This document shows, piece by piece, positions 39,258 through 52,252 of a DNA stretch of 64,000 nucleotides. Under the pieces are notes generated by a model. The model searched no databases and had not been told where the DNA came from. It saw only the letters and a program-made list of their open reading frames with translations. The DNA comes from Nansenia antarctica (lineage: Eukaryota; Chordata; Actinopteri; Argentiniformes; Microstomatidae). The DNA lies in contig CAXDII010000400.1 of the NCBI GenBank assembly GCA_963989245.1, forward strand, positions 124,001-188,000, in the 5' to 3' direction. Position 1 is the stretch's first letter. The number at the start of each line of letters is the position of its first letter. A program made the translations under genes and the position numbers.

Positions 39258-41696
39258 ACTGAAAACAGCTCTCGAAGAGATTGTCAAAAGAGACTCTGAA
39301 AACGAAACGTTGATTACTTTTGAGCAAAAGGCTGCACACACGCAATTCAAGTTGCTCTGATTGTCATTTAGAGTTACATTATAGGATTATTCAACAACAA
39401 GTCAAAATGTGCTCGTGAAAGGCAGAAAACAACACTTTGATAGTTTGATATAACTTGAGAACGAATGCAAAAAACAGTCCACTCTCAGAACAGGCCGCGT
39501 GGACACTTTCAGAACAGCTCTGTTAATGACTGAAAACAGCTCTCGAAGAGATTGTCAAAAGAGACTCCGAAAACGAAACGTTGATCACTTTTGAGCAAAA
39601 GGCTGCACTCACGCAATTCAAGTTGCTCTGATTGTCATTTAGAGTTACATTATAGGATTATTCAACAACAAGTCAAAATGTGCTCGTGAAAGGCAGAAAA
39701 CAACACTTTGATAGTTTGATATAACTTGAGAACGAATGCAAAAAACAGTCCACTCTCAGAACAGGCCGCGTGGACACTTTCAGAACAGCTCTGTTAATGA
39801 CTGAAAACAGCTCTCGAAGAGATTGTCAAAAGAGACTCCGAAAACGAAACGTTGATCACTTTTGAGCAAAAGGCTGCACACACGCAATTCAAGTTGCTCT
39901 GATTGTCATTTAGAGTTACATTATAGGATTATTCAACAACAAGTCAAAATGTGCTCGTGAAAGGCAGAAAACAACACTTTGATAGTTTGATATAACTTGA
40001 GAACGAATGCAAAAAACAGTCCACTCTAAGAACAGGCCGCTTGGACACTTTCAGAACAGCTCTGTTAATGACTGAAAACAGCTCTCGAAGAGATTGTCAA
40101 AAGAGACTCCGAAAACGAAACGTTGATCACTTTTGAGCAAAAGGCTGCACACACGCAATTCAAGTTGCTCTGATTGTCATTTAGAGTTACATTATAGGAT
40201 TATTCAACAACAAGTCAAAATGTGCTCGTGAAAGGCAGAAAACAACACTTTGATAGTTTGATATAACTTGAGAACGAATGCAAAAAACAGTCCACTCTAA
40301 GAACAGGCCGCTTGGACACTTTCAGAACAGCTCTGTTAATGACTGAAAACAGCTCTCGAAGAGATTGTCAAAAGAGACTCCGAAAACGAAACGTTGATCA
40401 CTTTTGAGCAAAAGGCTGCACACACGCAATTCAAGTTGCTCTGATTGTCATTTAGAGTTACATTATAGGATTATTCAACAACAAGTCAAAATGTGCTCGT
40501 GAAAGGCAGAAAACAACACTTTGATAGTTTGATATAACTTGAGAACGAATGCAAAAAACAGTCCACTCTCAGAACAGGCTGCTTGGACACTTTCAGAACA
40601 GCTCTGTTAATGACTGAAAACAGCTCTCGAAGAGATTGTCAAAAGAGACTCCGAAAACGAAACGTTGATCACTTTTGAGCAAAAGGCTGCACACACGCAA
40701 TTCAAGTTGCTCTGATTGTCATTTAGAGTTACATTATAGGATTATTCAACAACAAGTCAAAATGTGCTCGTGAAAGGCAGAAAACAACACTTTGATAGTT
40801 TGATATAACTTGAGAACGAATGCAAAAAACAGTCCACTCTCAGAACAGGCCGCTTGGACACTTTCAGAACAGCTCTGTTAATGACTGAAAACAGCTCTCG
40901 AAGAGATTGTCAAAAGAGACTCCGAAAACGAAACGTTGATCACTTTTGAGCAAAAGGCTGCACACACGCAATTCAAGTTGCTCTGATTGTCATTTAGAGT
41001 TACATTATAGGATTATTCAACAACAAGTCAAAATGTGCTCGTGAAAGGCAGAAAACAACACTTTGATAGTTTGATATAACTTGAGAACGAATGCAAAAAA
41101 CAGTCCACTCTCAGAACAGGCCGCTTGGACACTTTCAGAACAGCTCTGTTAATGACTGAAAACAGCTCTCGAAGAGATTGTCAAAAGAGACTCCGAAAAC
41201 GAAACGTTGATCACTTTTGAGCAAAAGGCTGCACACACGCAATTCAAGTTGCTCTGATTGTCATTTAGAGTTACATTATAGGATTATTCAACAACAAGTC
41301 AAAATGTGCTCGTGAAAGGCAGAAAACAACACTTTGATAGTTTGATATAACTTGAGAACGAATGCAAAAAACAGTCCACTCTCAGAACAGGCCGCTTGGA
41401 CACTTTCAGAACAGCTCTGTTAATGACTGAAAACAGCTCTCGAAGAGATTGTCAAAAGAGACTCCGAAAACGAAACGTTGATCACTTTTGAGCAAAAGGC
41501 TGCACACACGCAATTCAAGTTGCTCTGATTGTCATTTAGAGTTACATTATAGGATTATTCAACAACAAGTCAAAATGTGCTCGTGAAAGGCAGAAAACAA
41601 CACTTTGATAGTTTGATATAACTTGAGAACGAATGCAAAAAACAGTCCACTCTAAGAACAGGCCGCTTGGACACTTTCAGAACAGCTCTGTTAATG

Positions 41697-42780
41697 ACTG
41701 AAAACAGCTCTCGAAGAGATTGTCAAAAGAGACTCTGAAAACGAAACGTTGATCACTTTTGAGCAAAAGGCTGCACACACGCAATTCAAGTTGCTCTGAT
41801 TGTCATTTAGAGTTACATTATAGGATTATTCAACAACAAGTCAAAATGTGCTCGTGAAAGGCAGAAAACAACACTTTGATAGTTTGATATAACTTGAGAA
41901 CGAATGCAAAAAACAGTCCACTCTCAGAACAGGCCGCTTGGACACTTTCAGAACAGCTCTGTTAATGACTGAAAACAGCTCTCGAAGAGATTGTCAAAAG
42001 AGACTCCGAAAACGAAACGTTGATCACTTTTGAGCAAAAGGCTGCACACACGCAATTCAAGTTGCTCTGATTGTCATTTAGAGTTACATTATAGGATTAT
42101 TCAACAACAAGTCAAAATGTGCTCGTGAAAGGCAGAAAACAACACTTTGATAGTTTGATATAACTTGAGAACGAATGCAAAAAACAGTCCACTCTAAGAA
42201 CAGGCCGCTTGGACACTTTCAGAACAGCTCTGTTAATGACTGAAAACAGCTCTCGAAGAGATTGTCAAAAGAGACTCTGAAAACGAAACGTTGATCACTT
42301 TTGAGCAAAAGGCTGCACACACGCAATTCAAGTTGCTCTGATTGTCATTTAGAGTTACATTATAGGATTATTCAACAACAAGTCAAAATGTGCTCGTGAA
42401 AGGCAGAAAACAACACTTTGATAGTTTGATATAACTTGAGAACGAATGCAAAAAACAGTCCACTCTCAGAACAGGCCGCTTGGACACTTTCAGAACAGCT
42501 CTGTTAATGACTGAAAACAGCTCTCGAAGAGATTGTCAAAAGAGACTCCGAAAACGAAACGTTGATCACTTTTGAGCAAAAGGCTGCACACACGCAATTC
42601 AAGTTGCTCTGATTGTCATTTAGAGTTACATTATAGGATTATTCAACAACAAGTCAAAATGTGCTCGTGAAAGGCAGAAAACAACACTTTGATAGTTTGA
42701 TATAACTTGAGAACGAATGCAAAAAACAGTCCACTCTAAGAACAGGCCGCTTGGACACTTTCAGAACAGCTCTGTTAATG
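41697..42780 (+). repeat. Tandem dimer x2 (542-bp period) in block 4
   Basis: The copies 41697-42238 and 42239-42780 both read T40/C229 then C40/A229. This is the same dimer type as at 25829 and 60339. Confidence 0.85.
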
Positions 42781-45700
42781 ACTGAAAACAGCTCTCGAAG
42801 AGATTGTCAAAAGAGACTCCGAAAACGAAACGTTGATCACTTTTGAGCAAAAGGCTGCACACACGCAATTCAAGTTGCTCTGATTGTCATTTAGAGTTAC
42901 ATTATAGGATTATTCAACAACAAGTCAAAATGTGCTCGTGAAAGGCAGAAAACAACACTTTGATAGTTTGATATAACTTGAGAACGAATGCAAAAAACAG
43001 TCCACTCTCAGAACAGGCCGCTTGGACACTTTCAGAACAGCTCTGTTAATGACTGGAAACAGCTCTCGAAGAGATTGTCAAAAGAGACTCCGAAAACGAA
43101 ACGTTGATCACTTTTGAGCAAAAGGCTGCACACACGCAATTCAAGTTGCTCTGATTGTCATTTAGAGTTACATTATAGGATTATTCAACAACAAGTCAAA
43201 ATGTGCTCGTGAAAGGCAGAAAACAACACTTTGATAGTTTGATATAACTTGAGAACGAATGCAAAAAACAGTCCACTCTCAGAACAGGCCGCTTGGACAC
43301 TTTCAGAACAGCTCTGTTAATGACTGAAAACAGCTCTCGAAGAGATTGTCAAAAGAGACTCCGAAAACGAAACGTTGATCACTTTTGAGCAAAAGGCTGC
43401 ACACACGCAATTCAAGTTGCTCTGATTGTCATTTAGAGTTACATTATAGGATTATTCAACAACAAGTCAAAATGTGCTCGTGAAAGGCAGAAAACAACAC
43501 TTTGATAGTTTGATATAACTTGAGAACGAATGCAAAAAACAGTCCACTCTCAGAACAGGCCGCTTGGACACTTTCAGAACAGCTCTGTTAATGACTGGAA
43601 ACAGCTCTCGAAGAGATTGTCAAAAGAGACTCCGAAAACGAAACGTTGATCACTTTTGAGCAAAAGGCTGCACACACGCAATTCAAGTTGCTCTGATTGT
43701 CATTTAGAGTTACATTATAGGATTATTCAACAACAAGTCAAAATGTGCTCGTGAAAGGCAGAAAACAACACTTTGATAGTTTGATATAACTTGAGAACGA
43801 ATGCAAAAAACAGTCCACTCTCAGAACAGGCCGCTTGGACACTTTCAGAACAGCTCTGTTAATGACTGAAAACAGCTCTCGAAGAGATTGTCAAAAGAGA
43901 CTCCGAAAACGAAACGTTGATCACTTTTGAGCAAAAGGCTGCACACACGCAATTCAAGTTGCTCTGATTGTCATTTAGAGTTACATTATAGGATTATTCA
44001 ACAACAAGTCAAAATGTGCTCGTGAAAGGCAGAAAACAACACTTTGATAGTTTGATATAACTTGAGAACGAATGCAAAAAACAGTCCACTCTCAGAACAG
44101 GCCGCTTGGACACTTTCAGAACAGCTCTGTTAATGACTGAAAACAGCTCTCGAAGAGATTGTCAAAAGAGACTCCGAAAACGAAACGTTGATCACTTTTG
44201 AGCAAAAGGCTGCACACACGCAATTCAAGTTGCTCTGATTGTCATTTAGAGTTACATTATAGGATTATTCAACAACAAGTCAAAATGTGCTCGTGAAAGG
44301 CAGAAAACAACACTTTGATAGTTTGATATAACTTGAGAACGAATGCAAAAAACAGTCCACTCTAAGAACAGGCCGCTTGGACACTTTCAGAACAGCTCTG
44401 TTAATGACTGAAAACAGCTCTCGAAGAGATTGTCAAAAGAGACTCTGAAAACGAAACGTTGATCACTTTTGAGCAAAAGGCTGCACACACGCAATTCAAG
44501 TTGCTCTGATTGTCATTTAGAGTTACATTATAGGATTATTCAACAACAAGTCAAAATGTGCTCGTGAAAGGCAGAAAACAACACTTTGATAGTTTGATAT
44601 AACTTGAGAACGAATGCAAAAAACAGTCCACTCTAAGAACAGGCCGCTTGGACACTTTCAGAACAGCTCTGTTAATGACTGAAAACAGCTCTCGAAGAGA
44701 TTGTCAAAAGAGACTCCGAAAACGAAACGTTGATCACTTTTGAGCAAAAGGCTGCACACACGCAATTCAAGTTGCTCTGATTGTCATTTAGAGTTACATT
44801 ATAGGATTATTCAACAACAAGTCAAAATGTGCTCGTGAAAGGCAGAAAACAACACTTTGATAGTTTGATATAACTTGAGAACGAATGCAAAAAACAGTCC
44901 ACTCTAAGAACAGGCCGCTTGGACACTTTCAGAACAGCTCTGTTAATGACTGAAAACAGCTCTCGAAGAGATTGTCAAAAGAGACTCCGAAAACGAAACG
45001 TTGATCACTTTTGAGCAAAAGGCTGCACACACGCAATTCAAGTTGCTCTGATTGTCATTTAGAGTTACATTATAGGATTATTCAACAACAAGTCAAAATG
45101 TGCTCGTGAAAGGCAGAAAACAACACTTTGATAGTTTGATATAACTTGAGAACGAATGCAAAAAACAGTCCACTCTAAGAACAGGCCGCTTGGACACTTT
45201 CAGAACAGCTCTGTTAATGACTGAAAACAGCTCTCGAAGAGATTGTCAAAAGAGACTCCGAAAACGAAACGTTGATCACTTTTGAGCAAAAGGCTGCACA
45301 CACGCAATTCAAGTTGCTCTGATTGTCATTTAGAGTTACATTATAGGATTATTCAACAACAAGTCAAAATGTGCTCGTGAAAGGCAGAAAACAACACTTT
45401 GATAGTTTGATATAACTTGAGAACGAATGCAAAAAACAGTCCACTCTAAGAACAGGCCGCTTGGACACTTTCAGAACAGCTCTGTTAATGACTGAAAACA
45501 GCTCTCGAAGAGATTGTCAAAAGAGACTCTGAAAACGAAACGTTGATCACTTTTGAGCAAAAGGCTGCACACACGCAATTCAAGTTGCTCTGATTGTCAT
45601 TTAGAGTTACATTATAGGATTATTCAACAACAAGTCAAAATGTGCTCGTGAAAGGCAGAAAACAACACTTTGATAGTTTGATATAACTTGAGAACGAATG

Positions 45701-46880
45701 CAAAAAACAGTCCACTCTCAGAACAGGCCGCTTGGACACTTTCAGAACAGCTCTGTTAATGACTGAAAACAGCTCTCGAAGAGATTGTCAAAAGAGACTC
45801 CGAAAACGAAACGTTGATCACTTTTGAGCAAAAGGCTGCACACACGCAATTCAAGTTGCTCTGATTGTCATTTAGAGTTACATTATAGGATTATTCAACA
45901 ACAAGTCAAAATGTGCTCGTGAAAGGCAGAAAACAACACTTTGATAGTTTGATATAACTTGAGAACGAATGCAAAAAACAGTCCACTCTAAGAACAGGCC
46001 GCTTGGACACTTTCAGAACAGCTCTGTTAATGACTGAAAACAGCTCTCGAAGAGATTGTCAAAAGAGACTCCGAAAACGAAACGTTGATCACTTTTGAGC
46101 AAAAGGCTGCACACACGCAATTCAAGTTGCTCTGATTGTCATTTAGAGTTACATTATAGGATTATTCAACAACAAGTCAAAATGTGCTCGTGAAAGGCAG
46201 AAAACAACACTTTGATAGTTTGATATAACTTGAGAACGAATGCAAAAAACAGTCCACTCTAAGAACAGGCCGCTTGGACACTTTCAGAACAGCTCTGTTA
46301 ATGACTGAAAACAGCTCTCGAAGAGATTGTCAAAAGAGACTCCGAAAACGAAACGTTGATCACTTTTGAGCAAAAGGCTGCACACACGCAATTCAAGTTG
46401 CTCTGATTGTCATTTAGAGTTACATTATAGGATTATTCAACAACAAGTCAAAATGTGCTCGTGAAAGGCAGAAAACAACACTTTGATAGTTTGATATAAC
46501 TTGAGAACGAATGCAAAAAACAGTCCACTCTCAGAACAGGCCGCTTGGACACTTTCAGAACAGCTCTGTTAATGACTGAAAACAGCTCTCGAAGAGATTG
46601 TCAAAAGAGACTCCGAAAACGAAACGTTGATCACTTTTGAGCAAAAGGCTGCACACACGCAATTCAAGTTGCTCTGATTGTCATTTAGAGTTACATTATA
46701 GGATTATTCAACAACAAGTCAAAATGTGCTCGTGAAAGGCAGAAAACAACACTTTGATAGTTTGATATAACTTGAGAACGAATGCAAAAAACAGTCCACT
46801 CTAAGAACAGGCCGCTTGGACACTTTCAGAACAGCTCTGTTAATGACTGAAAACAGCTCTCGAAGAGATTGTCAAAAGAG

Positions 46881-46890
46881 ACTCCTGAAA
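46881..46890 (+). other. Insertion carrying both alleles of site 40 (ACTCCTGAAA)
   Basis: The array has either ACTCCGAAA or ACTCTGAAA at this site. Here both C and T are present, making the monomer 1 bp longer. This is what a consensus of mixed reads would give, so I suspect an assembly artefact. Confidence 0.7.
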
Positions 46891-49048
46891 ACGAAACGTT
46901 GATCACTTTTGAGCAAAAGGCTGCACACACGCAATTCAAGTTGCTCTGATTGTCATTTAGAGTTACATTATAGGATTATTCAACAACAAGTCAAAATGTG
47001 CTCGTGAAAGGCAGAAAACAACACTTTGATAGTTTGATATAACTTGAGAACGAATGCAAAAAACAGTCCACTCTCAGAACAGGCCGCTTGGACACTTTCA
47101 GAACAGCTCTGTTAATGACTGAAAACAGCTCTCGAAGAGATTGTCAAAAGAGACTCCGAAAACGAAACGTTGATCACTTTGAGCAAAAGGCTGCACACAC
47201 GCAATTCAAGTTGCTCTGATTGTCATTTAGAGTTACATTATAGGATTATTCAACAACAAGTCAAAATGTGCTCGTGAAAGGCAGAAAACAACACTTTGAT
47301 AGTTTGATATAACTTGAGAACGAATGCAAAAAACAGTCCACTCTCAGAACAGGCCGCTTGGACACTTTCAGAACAGCTCTGTTAATGACTGAAAACAGCT
47401 CTCGAAGAGATTGTCAAAAGAGACTCCGAAAACGAAACGTTGATCACTTTTGAGCAAAAGGCTGCACACACGCAATTCAAGTTGCTCTGATTGTCATTTA
47501 GAGTTACATTATAGGATTATTCAACAACAAGTCAAAATGTGCTCGTGAAAGGCAGAAAACAACACTTTGATAGTTTGATATAACTTGAGAACGAATGCAA
47601 AAAACAGTCCACTCTAAGAACAGGCCGCTTGGACACTTTCAGAACAGCTCTGTTAATGACTGAAAACAGCTCTCGAAGAGATTGTCAAAAGAGACTCTGA
47701 AAACGAAACGTTGATCACTTTTGAGCAAAAGGCTGCACACACGCAATTCAAGTTGCTCTGATTGTCATTTAGAGTTACATTATAGGATTATTCAACAACA
47801 AGTCAAAATGTGCTCGTGAAAGGCAGAAAACAACACTTTGATAGTTTGATATAACTTGAGAACGAATGCAAAAAACAGTCCACTCTCAGAACAGGCCGCT
47901 TGGACACTTTCAGAACAGCTCTGTTAATGACTGAAAACAGCTCTCGAAGAGATTGTCAAAAGAGACTCCGAAAACGAAACGTTGATCACTTTTGAGCAAA
48001 AGGCTGCACACACGCAATTCAAGTTGCTCTGATTGTCATTTAGAGTTACATTATAGGATTATTCAACAACAAGTCAAAATGTGCTCGTGAAAGGCAGAAA
48101 ACAACACTTTGATAGTTTGATATAACTTGAGAACGAATGCAAAAAACAGTCCACTCTAAGAACAGGCCGCTTGGACACTTTCAGAACAGCTCTGTTAATG
48201 ACTGAAAACAGCTCTCGAAGAGATTGTCAAAAGAGACTCCGAAAACGAAACGTTGATCACTTTTGAGCAAAAGGCTGCACACACGCAATTCAAGTTGCTC
48301 TGATTGTCATTTAGAGTTACATTATAGGATTATTCAACAACAAGTCAAAATGTGCTCGTGAAAGGCAGAAAACAACACTTTGATAGTTTGATATAACTTG
48401 AGAACGAATGCAAAAAACAGTCCACTCTCAGAACAGGCCGCTTGGACACTTTCAGAACAGCTCTGTTAATGACTGAAAACAGCTCTCGAAGAGATTGTCA
48501 AAAGAGACTCCGAAAACGAAACGTTGATCACTTTTGAGCAAAAGGCTGCACACACGCAATTCAAGTTGCTCTGATTGTCATTTAGAGTTACATTATAGGA
48601 TTATTCAACAACAAGTCAAAATGTGCTCGTGAAAGGCAGAAAACAACACTTTGATAGTTTGATATAACTTGAGAACGAATGCAAAAAACAGTCCACTCTC
48701 AGAACAGGCCGCTTGGACACTTTCAGAACAGCTCTGTTAATGACTGAAAACAGCTCTCGAAGAGATTGTCAAAAGAGACTCCGAAAACGAAACGTTGATC
48801 ACTTTTGAGCAAAAGGCTGCACACACGCAATTCAAGTTGCTCTGATTGTCATTTAGAGTTACATTATAGGATTATTCAACAACAAGTCAAAATGTGCTCG
48901 TGAAAGGCAGAAAACAACACTTTGATAGTTTGATATAACTTGAGAACGAATGCAAAAAACAGTCCACTCTAAGAACAGGCCGCTTGGACACTTTCAGAAC
49001 AGCTCTGTTAATGACTGAAAACAGCTCTCGAAGAGATTGTCAAAAGAG

Positions 49049-49058
49049 ACTCCTGAAA
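49049..49058 (+). other. Second double-allele insertion at site 40
   Basis: It has the same ACTCCTGAAA form as at 46881, 2168 bp away (eight monomers). The next dimorphic site of the same monomer is affected too (49241). Confidence 0.7.
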
Positions 49059-49240
49059 ACGAAACGTTGATCACTTTTGAGCAAAAGGCTGCACACACGC
49101 AATTCAAGTTGCTCTGATTGTCATTTAGAGTTACATTATAGGATTATTCAACAACAAGTCAAAATGTGCTCGTGAAAGGCAGAAAACAACACTTTGATAG
49201 TTTGATATAACTTGAGAACGAATGCAAAAAACAGTCCACT

Positions 49241-49250
49241 CTCAAGAACA
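49241..49250 (+). other. Double-allele insertion at site 229 (CTCAAGAACA)
   Basis: The array has CTCAGAACA or CTAAGAACA. Here C and A are both kept. Together with 49049 this makes one monomer with both major dimorphic sites double. Confidence 0.7.
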
Positions 49251-50491
49251 GGCCGCTTGGACACTTTCAGAACAGCTCTGTTAATGACTGAAAACAGCTC
49301 TCGAAGAGATTGTCAAAAGAGACTCTGAAAACGAAACGTTGATCACTTTTGAGCAAAAGGCTGCACACACGCAATTCAAGTTGCTCTGATTGTCATTTAG
49401 AGTTACATTATAGGATTATTCAACAACAAGTCAAAATGTGCTCGTGAAAGGCAGAAAACAACACTTTGATAGTTTGATATAACTTGAGAACGAATGCAAA
49501 AAACAGTCCACTCTCAGAACAGGCCGCTTGGACACTTTCAGAACAGCTCTGTTAATGACTGAAAACAGCTCTCGAAGAGATTGTCAAAAGAGACTCCGAA
49601 AACGAAACGTTGATCACTTTTGAGCAAAAGGCTGCACACACGCAATTCAAGTTGCTCTGATTGTCATTTAGAGTTACATTATAGGATTATTCAACAACAA
49701 GTCAAAATGTGCTCGTGAAAGGCAGAAAACAACACTTTGATAGTTTGATATAACTTGAGAACGAATGCAAAAAACAGTCCACTCTAAGAACAGGCCGCTT
49801 GGACACTTTCAGAACAGCTCTGTTAATGACTGAAAACAGCTCTCGAAGAGATTGTCAAAAGAGACTCTGAAAACGAAACGTTGATCACTTTTGAGCAAAA
49901 GGCTGCACACACGCAATTCAAGTTGCTCTGATTGTCATTTAGAGTTACATTATAGGATTATTCAACAACAAGTCAAAATGTGCTCGTGAAAGGCAGAAAA
50001 CAACACTTTGATAGTTTGATATAACTTGAGAACGAATGCAAAAAACAGTCCACTCTCAGAACAGGCCGCTTGGACACTTTCAGAACAGCTCTGTTAATGA
50101 CTGAAAACAGCTCTCGAAGAGATTGTCAAAAGAGACTCTGAAAACGAAACGTTGATCACTTTTGAGCAAAAGGCTGCACACACGCAATTCAAGTTGCTCT
50201 GATTGTCATTTAGAGTTACATTATAGGATTATTCAACAACAAGTCAAAATGTGCTCGTGAAAGGCAGAAAACAACACTTTGATAGTTTGATATAACTTGA
50301 GAACGAATGCAAAAAACAGTCCACTCTCAGAACAGGCCGCTTGGACACTTTCAGAACAGCTCTGTTAATGACTGAAAACAGCTCTCGAAGAGATTGTCAA
50401 AAGAGACTCCGAAAACGAAACGTTGATCACTTTTGAGCAAAAGGCTGCACACACGCAATTCAAGTTGCTCTGATTGTCATTTAGAGTTACA

Positions 50492-51782
50492 TTATAGGAT
50501 ATTCAACAACAAGTCAAAATGTGCTCGTGAAAGGCAGAAAACAACACTTTGATAGTTTGATATAACTTGAGAACGAATGCAAAAAACAGTCCACTCTAAG
50601 AACAGGCCGCTTGGACACTTTCAGAACAGCTCTGTTAATGACTGAAAACAGCTCTCGAAGAGATTGTCAAAAGAGACTCCGAAAACGAAACGTTGATCAC
50701 TTTTGAGCAAAAGGCTGCACACACGCAATTCAAGTTGCTCTGATTGTCATTTAGAGTTACATTATAGGATTATTCAACAACAAGTCAAAATGTGCTCGTG
50801 AAAGGCAGAAAACAACACTTTGATAGTTTGATATAACTTGAGAACGAATGCAAAAAACAGTCCACTCTCAGAACAGGCCGCTTGGACACTTTCAGAACAG
50901 CTCTGTTAATGACTGAAAACAGCTCTCGAAGAGATTGTCAAAAGAGACTCCGAAAACCAAACGTTGATCACTTTTGAGCAAAAGGCTGCACACACGCAAT
51001 TCAAGTTGCTCTGATTGTCATTTAGAGTTACATATAGGAATTATTCAACAACAAGTCAAAAATGTGCTCGTGAAAGGCAGAAAACAACACTTTGATAGTT
51101 TGATATAACTTGAGAACGAATGCAAAAAACAGTCCACTCTAAGAACAGGCCGCTTGGACACTTTCAGAACAGCTCTGTTAATGACTGAAAAACAGCTCTC
51201 GAAGAGATTGTCAAAAGAGACTCCGAAAACGAAAACGTTGATCACTTTTGAGCAAAAGGCTGCACACACGCAATCAAGTTTCTCTGATTGTCATTTAGAG
51301 TTACATTATAGGATTATTCAACAACAAGTCAAAATGTGCTCGTGAAAGGGCAGAAAACAACACTTTGATAGTTGATATAACTTGAGAACGAATGCAAAAA
51401 ACAGTCCACTCTCAGAACAGGCCGCTTGGACACTTTCAGAACAGCTCTGTTAATGACTGAAACAGCTCTCGAAGAGATTGTCAAAAAGAACTCCGAAAAC
51501 AAGCACGTTGATCACTTTTGAGCAAAAGGCTGCACACACCCAATTCAAGTACTCACTTGATTGTAATTAGATTTACATTATAGGATTAATTCCCAACAAG
51601 TCCAATGTGCTCGGACAAGGCAGAAAACAAACTTTGATATTGATTAACTTTGAGAACGAATGCAAACTCACAGGCTAGGACCTTAAGAACGTATCTGTTA
51701 CTGCTGCACACCGCTCTCTGAGAGCTTGTCCAAGAGACTCCGACAAAACGAAAACGTTTGATCACTTTTGAGCAAAGGCTGC
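50492..51782 (+). other. Degrading monomers ending in an abrupt seam, probable assembly junction
   Basis: Private single-base indels start at about 50500 (GGATATTCAAC). They become frequent from 51030 (CATATAGGAATT, AAAAATG, CTGAAAAACAGC, GAAAACGAAAACG, CAATCAAGTTTC, GAAAGGGCAG, GATAGTTGATAT). From about 51480 the sequence is heavily scrambled, for example around 51538-51600 and 51660-51720. At 51782 it returns to clean sequence after repeating TTTGAGCAAA(A)GGCTGC. Mostly homopolymer indels with rising density and a sudden end resemble an uncorrected long-read tail joined by a short overlap. A real decayed monomer is possible but less likely. Short open frames on both strands here are by-products of the indels. 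Confidence 0.8.
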
Positions 51783-51992
51783 TTTGAGCAAAAGGCTGCA
51801 CACACGCAATTCAAGTTGCTCTGATTGTCATTTAGAGTTACATTATAGGATTATTCAACAACAAGTCAAAATGTGCTCGTGAAAGGCAGAAAACAACACT
51901 TTGATAGTTTGATATAACTTGAGAACGAATGCAAAAAACAGTCCACTCTAAGAACAGGCCGCTTGGACACTTTCAGAACAGCTCTGTTAATG

Positions 51993-52252
51993 ACTGAAAA
52001 CAGCTCTCGAAGAGATTGTCAAAAGAGACTCCGAAAACGAAACGTTGATCACTTTTGAGCAAAAGGCTGCACACACGCAATTCAAGTTGCTCTGATTGTC
52101 ATTTAGAGTTACATTATAGGAGCATTCAGCAACAAGTCAAAATGTGCTCCAGAAAAGCAGAAAACAACACTGATAGAACTTGAGAACGAATGCAAAAACA
52201 GTCCACTCTCAGAACAGGCCGCTTGGACACTTTCAGAACAGCTCTGTTAATG
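51993..52252 (+). repeat. Type B monomer, subtype B2
   Basis: This is the first B monomer after the seam, followed by a T40/T58 monomer that also has A118. Confidence 0.95.

Larger units (their letters stand above)
39258..51992 (+). repeat. Block 4: 12.7-kb satellite stretch without type B monomers
   Basis: About 47 type A monomers lie between the B monomers at 38998 and 51993. The start belongs to the sixth higher-order unit (GCCGCGTGG at about 39489 and 39760, CTGCACTCAC at about 39603, GGCTGCTTGG at 40577). After that, order is built from T40/C229 and C40/A229 dimers and runs of C40/C229 or C40/A229 monomers. A TGACTGGAAAC variant recurs at about 43050 and 43592, two monomers apart. From about 46.9 kb private indels appear and increase to the right. 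Confidence 0.85.

Noticed and set aside
51783..51800. Target-site duplication of an insertion at the seam
   Set aside because: The repeated TTTGAGCAAA(A)GGCTGC is ordinary monomer sequence and no inserted element lies between the copies. A joined overlap explains it better.
51045..51801. Short open frames of 63-74 codons on both strands
   Set aside because: They lie in the degraded region and arise from private indels that shift frames past the usual stops. They are a by-product of the probable assembly seam.
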